A stretch of DNA of 13,706 nt from an uncultured Mollicutes bacterium (GTDB taxonomy: Bacteria > Bacillota_I > Bacilli_A > RFN20 > CAG-826): contig CALBGF010000057.1 in assembly GCA_937893635.1 (NCBI GenBank), forward strand, positions 1 through 13,706. The letters run 5' to 3'. The translations under genes were made by a program, and so were the position numbers. The notes beneath the pieces are model-generated. The model did not search any database. It was not told the DNA's origin and saw only the letters and a list, made by a program, of their open reading frames with translations. Positions within the stretch are counted from its first letter, which is position 1; the number at the start of each line of letters is the position of its first letter. Below, piece after piece: positions 1 through 4,915 of the stretch.

Positions 1-315
1 GATAATAATATAAAAGTTGATGTTTTAATATCTAATCCTCCTTATATTAAAAATAAAAATGAAGTTGATGAAAATGTATTAAATTACGAACCTCATCTTG
101 CTTTATTTGCCAAAAATGGTGTTGATTTTTATGAACGAATTCTAAAAGATTCTTATAAAGTGTTAAATCAAAAAGCTATGATTGCCTTTGAATTTAATTA
201 CGATCAAAAGAATGAATTAAATGAAATAATTAAAAAATATTATCCAACAAGCAAAGTTGATTTTTATAAAGATGCTGGAAACAAATGGCGATATGTAATT
301 ATTTGTTTAGAATAA
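1..315 (+). CDS. prmC: Release factor glutamine methyltransferase PrmC, C-terminal part (5' end outside the window)
   Basis: The frame is open from the first base and ends at TAA 313-315, giving the last 104 residues. Residues 12-15 read NPPY, the signature of N5-glutamine methyltransferases, in which the Asn-Pro-Pro-Tyr loop holds the substrate glutamine amide. It is followed by the family's usual downstream segment (YEPHLALFA, then GVDFYERIL). The C-terminus ends shortly after a KWRYVII strand, as is normal for PrmC. Known role: S-adenosylmethionine-dependent methylation of the GGQ glutamine in RF1 and RF2, which speeds peptide release. The N-terminal domain and SAM-binding GxGxG motif lie upstream of the window. 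In many Bacillota prmC follows prfA and precedes sua5, which fits this order. The prfB product encoded further along this window would be a substrate. Confidence 0.93.
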   Translation, partial: DNNIKVDVLISNPPYIKNKNEVDENVLNYEPHLALFAKNGVDFYERILKDSYKVLNQKAMIAFEFNYDQKNELNEIIKKYYPTSKVDFYKDAGNKWRYVIICLE

Positions 316-349
316 GAAAAAATGGGAAAAGTGATTAGGGTGATACTTA

Positions 350-748
350 ATGAAAACTTTTTCTATTAGCGTTTGTTTATTAACTCTCTTACTAGCAGGC
401 TCTTCAAAATTAACTAGTGAACCATTTAAATATAAATATGAAATAACGGGAGATAGGAAAACCGCTAGTGAGATATATAATCTTTATACTTATAAAGAAA
501 AATTAATAGATATCTATGATAAAAACTTTTTAGCGTTAAGTGAAAAAAAACGCGAAGTTAAATTAATTAATGAGATAGATTTATTTAATATGGATGATAA
601 ATGTCGTTCTTATTATGTGTCAGGCACAATTGTAGTATTAATTGGTGAAGCAAAAGGAATGACGATTACTGGTGATTTACGAAGTAATAGTTGCGATGAA
701 ACAGTGATTCGCACAAAAGTATTTATATTTGATATTTTTAATAAATGA
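350..748 (+). CDS. Small putative secreted or membrane-anchored protein of unknown function
   Basis: This 132-residue product is not one I recognise. The start is supported by a Shine-Dalgarno-like AGGGTGAT a few bases upstream of ATG 350. The N-terminus has one basic residue, a hydrophobic core at about residues 5-16 and then AGSS, which looks like a short signal peptide; no lipobox cysteine follows. The mature part is charged and Lys/Glu-rich, with a predicted helical stretch (about 37-70). A beta-rich C-terminal half (about 86-130) carries two cysteines, C85 and C115, that could form a disulphide outside the cell. It lies 34 bases after prmC and 58 bases before sua5, so it is probably co-transcribed with prmC. 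In Bacillus subtilis the slot after prmC holds spoIIR, but I see no resemblance to SpoIIR. The stop is TGA. Confidence 0.7.
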   Translation: MKTFSISVCLLTLLLAGSSKLTSEPFKYKYEITGDRKTASEIYNLYTYKEKLIDIYDKNFLALSEKKREVKLINEIDLFNMDDKCRSYYVSGTIVVLIGEAKGMTITGDLRSNSCDETVIRTKVFIFDIFNK

Positions 749-779
749 ATTAAATAAAATCGCATTACTATCTTAAATA

Positions 780-788
780 TGCTAAAAT
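780..788 (+). promoter_or_regulatory. Possible extended -10 promoter upstream of sua5
   Basis: TGC-TAAAAT at 780-788 has the TGn extension followed by a good -10 hexamer. No convincing -35 lies 16-18 bases upstream. Transcription would start around 795, giving a very short leader before ATG 807. The secA upstream region contains a near-identical motif (TGC-TAGAAT), which adds some support. The area is AT-rich, so a chance match is possible. Confidence 0.35.
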
Positions 789-806
789 AATTTTGGTGAT
801 GTTTTA

Positions 807-1421
807 ATGGAAACTTTGATTATTTTAGATAATGAACTTGATAAAGCAAGTGAATTATTACTTAAAAATGAAGTTGTTGCATTTCCTACCGAAACAGTAT
901 ATGGATTGGGCGTAGTATGTGATTCTTATGAGGCTTTTAAAAAGCTAGTGGCCGCAAAAAACAGGCCATCTGATAAACCATTTACTTTAATGTGCAGTGA
1001 TGTAAAACAAATTGAGAATGTGGCTATTTTAAATGATAAAATAAAAAAAATAATTAATCATTTTATGCCAGGAGAGATAACGTTATTACTTAAGGCAAAA
1101 GATGATGTAAATTCATGGGTGGACTTAAATACTAAAAAAATTGGTGTAAGAATACCTAATTTTCCTTTAGCTTTAAAACTTATTAAAAAAGTAGGAAAGC
1201 CACTTTTAGTGCCTAGTGCTAATCCATCAGGGTTACCGCCGGCTTTAGATTTTAAACAAACATATGATTATTTTAATGGCACAATTGCAGGTATAGTTAA
1301 TGCTAAGTCAGGCGCCCAAAAACCTTCGACAATTATTGATTTATCTAGTGATGAGCCAGTTTTAATAAGACAAGGAAATATTACTTTAGAAGATGTAATG
1401 AAAGTTTGGAGGAATGAATAA
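807..1421 (+). CDS. L-threonylcarbamoyladenylate synthase (TsaC/Sua5 family, YrdC domain)
   Basis: This 204-residue protein forms threonylcarbamoyl-AMP from threonine, bicarbonate and ATP, the first step of t6A37 modification in ANN-decoding tRNAs. The YrdC fold shows FPTETVYGLG at 26-35, the basic KNRPSDKPFT loop at 51-60, VPSANPSG at 135-142 and STIID at 174-178, all family hallmarks. It ends soon after the IRQG segment. It therefore lacks the extra C-terminal Sua5 domain of the B. subtilis YwlC type and is the short TsaC-like form. ATG 807 is preceded by GGTGAT at a suitable distance. The last codons contain the rpiB ribosome binding site, so the two genes are coupled. The stop is TAA at 1419-1421. 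Confidence 0.93.
   Translation: METLIILDNELDKASELLLKNEVVAFPTETVYGLGVVCDSYEAFKKLVAAKNRPSDKPFTLMCSDVKQIENVAILNDKIKKIINHFMPGEITLLLKAKDDVNSWVDLNTKKIGVRIPNFPLALKLIKKVGKPLLVPSANPSGLPPALDFKQTYDYFNGTIAGIVNAKSGAQKPSTIIDLSSDEPVLIRQGNITLEDVMKVWRNE
1408..1412 (+). promoter_or_regulatory. rpiB ribosome binding site, decides the start
   Basis: GGAGG lies inside the end of sua5. The ATG at 1414 is one base away, too close to be used. The ATG at 1423 is 10 bases away and gives the usual RpiB N-terminus (MIFSIGCDHGGY), so 1423 is preferred. Confidence 0.7.
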
Positions 1422-1422
1422 T

Positions 1423-1863
1423 ATGATATTTTCAATTGGATGTGACCATGGTGGTTACGAATATAAAGAAGAATTAAAAAAATATTTAAATAGTTTAGGA
1501 CATGATGTTATTGATTGCGGAACATATTCCACTGATTCATGCAATTATCCAGAATTTGCTATTAAAGCCGCTCAAGCAGTAAGTGAAGGAAAAGCAGATC
1601 GTGGCATTGTTATTTGCCGTAGCGGTGTAGGTGTTTCTATTTGTGCTAATAAAGTAAAAGGCATTAGATGTGTTTTAGCTTATAATCCTCGTGTAGCGGA
1701 ATTAAGTAGAGAACATAATGATGCCAATATGATTGCGTTTGGTGCAGATTACTTTACTCTTGAAGAAGTTAAAACTATGTTAAATAATTTTATTAAAACT
1801 GATTTTGCTGGTGGAAAACACTTAACAAGAGTTAATATGATTAAAGATTTTGAAAATAAATAA
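1423..1863 (+). CDS. rpiB: Ribose-5-phosphate isomerase B (RpiB/LacAB family)
   Basis: This 146-residue protein interconverts ribose 5-phosphate and ribulose 5-phosphate in the non-oxidative pentose phosphate pathway. Visible family residues are the N-terminal GCDHGGY (D8, H9), the active-site Cys65 in ICRSGVGVSICANKVKGIR, SREHNDAN with His98, and the closing GGKHLTRV segment that binds phosphate. The loop after the catalytic cysteine is C-R-S-G where E. coli RpiB has C-G-T-G, a modest change compatible with activity. Cys65 and the isomerase pattern argue against the LacA/LacB forms, but a preference for another sugar phosphate cannot be excluded. A longer in-frame start at 1414 is possible but too close to the Shine-Dalgarno. 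In B. subtilis rpiB (ywlF) also lies in the prmC-sua5 region. A strong terminator follows. Confidence 0.92.
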   Translation: MIFSIGCDHGGYEYKEELKKYLNSLGHDVIDCGTYSTDSCNYPEFAIKAAQAVSEGKADRGIVICRSGVGVSICANKVKGIRCVLAYNPRVAELSREHNDANMIAFGADYFTLEEVKTMLNNFIKTDFAGGKHLTRVNMIKDFENK

Positions 1864-1891
1864 GTAAAATAATAATATAGTAATTTCCAAT

Positions 1892-1927
1892 AAGTGCTAG
1901 TTTACTTTTGAATTAGCACTTTTTTTC
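1892..1927 (+). terminator. Rho-independent terminator after rpiB
   Basis: The arms AAGTGCTA and TAGCACTT pair perfectly. The stem extends inwards by five more pairs, two of them G-U, to a CTTT loop, for about 13 pairs in all. A run of T follows at 1920-1926. It ends the prmC-to-rpiB transcription unit. Confidence 0.9.
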
Positions 1928-1946
1928 TTCGATTACACAATTTTTT

Positions 1947-1974
1947 GTATAAATTTTGAATTTACGGAAAAAAT
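1947..1974 (+). promoter_or_regulatory. Candidate sigma-F-type (forespore) promoter of the SpoIIQ-like gene
   Basis: GTATA at 1947-1951 and GGAAAAAAT at 1966-1974 match the forespore consensus as I remember it (GYATA, then GGnnAnAnT). The spacer is 14 bases, one shorter than the usual 15 or so. No good vegetative -35/-10 pair with normal spacing is visible between the upstream terminator and the gene. The start point would fall near 1981, directly at the Shine-Dalgarno, giving a very short leader. Confidence 0.45.
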
Positions 1975-1980
1975 GTAATT

Positions 1981-1987
1981 GAGGTGA
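1981..1987 (+). promoter_or_regulatory. Ribosome binding site of the SpoIIQ-like gene, decides the start
   Basis: GAGGTGA lies five bases before ATG 1993. A GTG at 1984 is in frame but falls inside this Shine-Dalgarno, so it is part of the ribosome binding site and not the start. Confidence 0.75.
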
Positions 1988-1992
1988 AAAAC

Positions 1993-2691
1993 ATGGAAGA
2001 ACAATTAAATAAAGAAAAGTCCCCTAAACAAAAGAAAAACAAAAAATTCAGCGATAGTGCTAAAGTAGGTATTGCTATTGCGGCTTCATCAATATTATTT
2101 TTTGGCTCAATTTTAGCTATTGAAGCTGGAATAAGAGATCACAATTCCACTAGTGATGTAATTGGAAATATTTCTCCGTCAACACCAATTAATCCGAGTA
2201 CTTCAACAAGTGATGACCCAGTTATTGAAGTCCCCGATGTAATGAAGGAACTTGTTAATAAACCAGTAACTTCTGATATTGAAATTGTTAGACCTTTCTA
2301 TGACAGCAAAGACTCAGAACAAACAAGAGAAAATGCTATCATTGAAATTGATGGAATGTATCGAAAGAATGATGGTGTTGATTATAAAAACACTGACAAA
2401 TTTGATGTTTATTCCTCTTTCTCTGGCAAAGTAATAAAAATTGCTAATGACTCAACTTATGGAAATGTTATCTTTATCGAACATGAATCTGGTATTGTTG
2501 CATCTTATTCTTCTTTAGGTACAACTACAGTCGTGCAAAATCAAGAAATAAAACAAGGCGATATCATTGGCACTTCGGGACAATCTTTATATACAAGTGG
2601 CTTAGGTGAATCATTACACTTTACTTTATTAAAAGATGATAAAAGTATTAACCCAAGCAAATCGTTTGGACAATTAGTCAAAGACTTATAA
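1993..2691 (+). CDS. spoIIQ: SpoIIQ-like membrane-anchored degenerate M23 (LytM) protein
   Basis: The product is 232 residues: a basic cytoplasmic N-terminus (1-23), one membrane segment (about 24-45), a Ser/Thr/Pro-rich linker (about 50-80) and an M23/LytM domain (about 120-223). In catalytic M23 enzymes zinc is held by HxGxD and HxH. Here these read N126-D-G-V-D130 and S207-L-H209, so two zinc histidines are lost and peptidase activity is unlikely. From memory, B. subtilis SpoIIQ also lacks these residues, and several segments align well: a FYDSKDSEQ-like region before the domain, FDVYSSFSGKV, and the SGQSLYTSG loop. Known role of SpoIIQ: a forespore membrane protein that binds SpoIIIAH across the intermembrane space for engulfment and the feeding channel. 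The gene is monocistronic, flanked by terminators, and has a sigma-F-like promoter. Alternative: a generic inactive LytM-domain cell-wall factor. Confidence 0.75.
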   Translation: MEEQLNKEKSPKQKKNKKFSDSAKVGIAIAASSILFFGSILAIEAGIRDHNSTSDVIGNISPSTPINPSTSTSDDPVIEVPDVMKELVNKPVTSDIEIVRPFYDSKDSEQTRENAIIEIDGMYRKNDGVDYKNTDKFDVYSSFSGKVIKIANDSTYGNVIFIEHESGIVASYSSLGTTTVVQNQEIKQGDIIGTSGQSLYTSGLGESLHFTLLKDDKSINPSKSFGQLVKDL

Positions 2692-2715
2692 AAATAATTG
2701 ATAATTTAAAAATTC

Positions 2716-2756
2716 AGCTTAGAAAATTAAAAAAATTCTAAGCTTTTTTCATTTTT
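2716..2756 (+). terminator. Rho-independent terminator after the SpoIIQ-like gene
   Basis: AGCTTAGAA (2716-2724) pairs with TTCTAAGCT (2736-2744) in a 9-bp stem with an A-rich loop, followed by six T, a C-A break and five more T. It separates the SpoIIQ-like gene from comFA. Confidence 0.88.
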
Positions 2757-2773
2757 AATCACTATATATTAAT

Positions 2774-3919
2774 ATGGGAGAAAAATTTGTATGTGAAAGA
2801 TGCGGAAATAGTGATTTAAAATATGTTGGTTATTTAAATGGAGTGCCATACTGTCGAAAATGTATAACATTCAAAAGTCCATCGGTGGAATATGTAAGCC
2901 GTGAGAAAGCGAAGGTGAATTATAAATTAGATTTTGCTTTAAGTCCAGAACAAGAAAAAATTGCTTATGAACTAAAAACAAATTATATAAACGGAAAGAA
3001 TACTCTTTTGAATGCTGTATGTGGTGCTGGTAAAACTGAAATAGTCTATGAAACAATTAGTTATGTTTTAAGTAATGGTGGAAGAGTAGGATTTGCGATA
3101 CCAAGAAGAGATGTTGTAATAGAACTTTTGCCTCGTTTACAAAAAGCTTTTTCTAATCAAAAAGTTATTGCTATATATGGCGGACACACTAAAACTTTAG
3201 TAGGTGATATTACTTTATTAACGACACACCAACTTTATCGATTTTCTAATTATTTTGATTTATTAATTATTGATGAAATTGATGCATTTCCTTTCCAAAA
3301 TAATGATTTATTGGAAGCTTTCTTTAAAAAATCCATACGCACAAATTATATTTTAATGAGCGCTACTCCAAGTGAAAAAATTATTGAAGAATTTAAAAAT
3401 GAAAATAGTCATATTTCTTATTTGTACAAAAGATTTCATAACCATGCTATACCAGTTCCGAAAGTTCTTTTAAGGCCAAAACTATTGCAAATATATTTTA
3501 TTTTGAAAAAAATAAAAGAATACCAAAGCGAACATAAACCATTACTTATTTTTGTTCCGACAATTGAAGAAGGAGAAAAGTTATTAAACTGGTTAAAAGT
3601 ATTTGTTACAAGTATTGATTTAGTACATTCTAAAAAAGAGAATCGTGATGAATTGGTGGCAAGATTTAAAAAACGAGGTATAGATGTATTAATTACAACA
3701 TCAATTTTAGAAAGAGGTATTACTATTGAAGAATTACAAGTAATTGTATTTATGGCAGATCACACCCTATTTAATGAACAAAATCTTACTCAAATCGCGG
3801 GAAGAGTAGGAAGAAAAATTAAATCACCATCAGGAGATGTTTATTTTTTAGCTTATGAACTTACTGAAGCAATGGAAAAATCAATTAGCAGCGTTAACGA
3901 AGCTAACAAACATTTGTAA
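2774..3919 (+). CDS. comFA: ComFA-like competence DNA helicase/translocase
   Basis: This 381-residue superfamily 2 helicase-type ATPase is thought to help pull transforming single-stranded DNA through the membrane with ComEC. An N-terminal zinc finger has cysteines C7, C10, C27 and C30 (CERC and CRKC). The ATPase core shows CGAGKTE (Walker A, 83-89), DEID (Walker B, 167-170), SATPS (motif III, 196-200) and an AGRVGRK motif VI near the C-terminus. It is clearly shorter than the roughly 460 residues of B. subtilis ComFA. ATG 2774 is almost the first possible start because an in-frame TAA lies at 2756-2758. No Shine-Dalgarno precedes it, only an AT-rich TATATATT, so the message could be leaderless. 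It overlaps comFC. Presence of comF alone does not prove natural competence. Confidence 0.88.
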   Translation: MGEKFVCERCGNSDLKYVGYLNGVPYCRKCITFKSPSVEYVSREKAKVNYKLDFALSPEQEKIAYELKTNYINGKNTLLNAVCGAGKTEIVYETISYVLSNGGRVGFAIPRRDVVIELLPRLQKAFSNQKVIAIYGGHTKTLVGDITLLTTHQLYRFSNYFDLLIIDEIDAFPFQNNDLLEAFFKKSIRTNYILMSATPSEKIIEEFKNENSHISYLYKRFHNHAIPVPKVLLRPKLLQIYFILKKIKEYQSEHKPLLIFVPTIEEGEKLLNWLKVFVTSIDLVHSKKENRDELVARFKKRGIDVLITTSILERGITIEELQVIVFMADHTLFNEQNLTQIAGRVGRKIKSPSGDVYFLAYELTEAMEKSISSVNEANKHL

Positions 3920-4499
3920 GATTTGTTTTAATGAATTTGAGTCAATTAACCCTAATACAAAAATATGCCAAAATTGTTATGATAAATTTGAATGTATTTA
4001 TGAAAATTGGAAGATTTGTAATATTGATATTTTAGCTATTTATCGTTATAACAGTTTCTTTAAGAGCCTTCTTTATCAATTGAAAGGCTGTTACGACATT
4101 GAATTGCGAAGTGTTTTTTTAGAAAAACAAGCATTTTATCTTCGAATAAAGTATTTTGGCTACTACCTTGTTTATATTCCTTCTAGTTTCGAAGATGATA
4201 AAAAAAGAGGTTTTAATCATGTTGAAGAAATATTTAAACTTTTGAACTTAAAATATATAAAGCTTTTAAGAAAAAAGTATCATTTTAAACAAAGTGATTT
4301 ATCTAAAAAAGAACGCGAAAAAATAATAGACAAACTAGAAATAATAGAAGGGTTTAGAGTAAAGGACAAGAAAATTCTTTTGGTTGATGATGTTTTAACT
4401 ACAGGAAGCTCTATTAAATCCGCGATTAGATTAATTACAAAGTATCACCCAAAAGACATAAAAGTGCTTGTTTTAGCACATAATTGTCGAAAAAATTGA
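3855..4499 (+). CDS. comFC: ComFC-like phosphoribosyltransferase-fold competence protein
   Basis: The product is 214 residues with ATG 3855. A zinc finger (C21, C24, C38, C41) precedes a phosphoribosyltransferase domain with the signature ILLVDDVLTTGSS (174-186), normal for ComFC/GntX proteins. Family role: partner of ComFA in uptake of transforming DNA. The start is uncertain. ATG 3855 lies 65 bases inside comFA in another frame, and the nearest Shine-Dalgarno-like AGGAG (3832-3836) is 18 bases away. The family usually starts right before the first CxxC, which here would need a non-ATG codon near 3906-3912. The next in-frame ATG is far downstream of the zinc finger, so a later ATG is ruled out. 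The stop is TGA. No clear terminator follows. Confidence 0.87.
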   Translation: MNLLKQWKNQLAALTKLTNICKICFNEFESINPNTKICQNCYDKFECIYENWKICNIDILAIYRYNSFFKSLLYQLKGCYDIELRSVFLEKQAFYLRIKYFGYYLVYIPSSFEDDKKRGFNHVEEIFKLLNLKYIKLLRKKYHFKQSDLSKKEREKIIDKLEIIEGFRVKDKKILLVDDVLTTGSSIKSAIRLITKYHPKDIKVLVLAHNCRKN

Positions 4500-4520
4500 C
4501 AATAAGTCGAACGGAAAAAA

Positions 4521-4548
4521 TTGAAAATGAAGTGTAGTATTCTATAAT
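4521..4548 (+). promoter_or_regulatory. Vegetative (sigma-A type) promoter of the cold-shock gene
   Basis: TTGAAA at 4521-4526 and a perfect TATAAT at 4543-4548 are separated by 16 bases. Transcription would start near 4555, leaving a leader of only about 20 bases that contains the AAAGGTGG ribosome binding site. This is the best sigma-A promoter in the window. Confidence 0.75.
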
Positions 4549-4574
4549 AAGTTTAGCAGGAAAGGTGGTAAAAC

Positions 4575-4775
4575 ATGGTAGGCAAAGTTAAATGGTTTAA
4601 TGCCGAAAAAGGATTTGGATTTATTAACCGTGGTGAGGGTGCCGATATCTTTGTTCATTATTCACAAATAATGGAAGATGGATACCGAACATTAAATGAA
4701 GGCCAAGAAGTTGAGTTTGATTTACTCGAAACAAATCGCGGACTTCAAGCAAAAAACGTTGTTAAAATTTCTTAA
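4575..4775 (+). CDS. Cold-shock protein, CspA/CspB family
   Basis: This 66-residue single cold-shock domain is a small RNA and single-stranded DNA binding protein that melts mRNA structure. [12 protein letters not shown] (residues 5-16) contains the RNP1 motif and DIFVHYSQI the RNP2 motif. Length and sequence are typical for the family in Bacillota. AAAGGTGG lies a few bases upstream of ATG 4575. The gene has its own strong promoter and terminator and so appears monocistronic. No long 5' leader of the kind used as a cold thermosensor in E. coli cspA can fit, since the promoter is only about 27 bases upstream, so constitutive expression is plausible. It sits between comFC and secA, a position often held by hpf in other Bacillota. 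Confidence 0.95.
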   Translation: MVGKVKWFNAEKGFGFINRGEGADIFVHYSQIMEDGYRTLNEGQEVEFDLLETNRGLQAKNVVKIS

Positions 4776-4786
4776 AATCTAACATT

Positions 4787-4820
4787 TACAGGTCATAAAA
4801 GGCCTGTATTTTTATTGTTT
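4787..4820 (+). terminator. Rho-independent terminator after the cold-shock gene
   Basis: TACAGGTC (4787-4794) pairs with GGCCTGTA (4801-4808) in an 8-bp stem with one G-U pair and an ATAAAA loop. It is followed by a T-rich tract (TTTTTATTGTTTT). Confidence 0.88.
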
Positions 4821-4853
4821 TATTAAAAAATTTAAATATTATATATTTATCAA

Positions 4854-4882
4854 TGGAAAATAGTACCATTTTTTGCTAGAAT
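4854..4882 (+). promoter_or_regulatory. Probable promoter of the secA operon
   Basis: TGC-TAGAAT at 4874-4882 is an extended -10. A weak -35, TGGAAA at 4854-4859, lies 17 bases upstream of the hexamer. It falls just after the cold-shock terminator and about 33 bases before the secA start, where a promoter is needed. The predicted start is near 4889, followed by GAGGAG (4901-4906) and ATG 4916. Confidence 0.55.
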
Positions 4883-4915
4883 ATTTGAGTATGCAACTGA
4901 GAGGAGTTTTATATT

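Noticed and set aside
1984..1992. GTG 1984 as the start of the SpoIIQ-like gene.
   Set aside because: This GTG is part of the GAGGTGA ribosome binding site that serves ATG 1993.
2871..3056. Short minus-strand open frames inside comFA, prfB/YitT, YitT and the CDF gene.
   Set aside because: All lie opposite well-supported genes, have no visible ribosome binding sites or family motifs, and look like shadows of AT-rich coding sequence.
4496..4501. Perfect TTGACA at the comFC stop as a -35 element.
   Set aside because: No -10-like hexamer lies 16-18 bases downstream. The TTGAAA at 4521 paired with TATAAT at 4543 is a better promoter.
4483..4503. Short inverted repeat ATTGTC/GACAAT at the end of comFC as a terminator.
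   Set aside because: It has only six pairs and no T-run follows, so it is not convincing.
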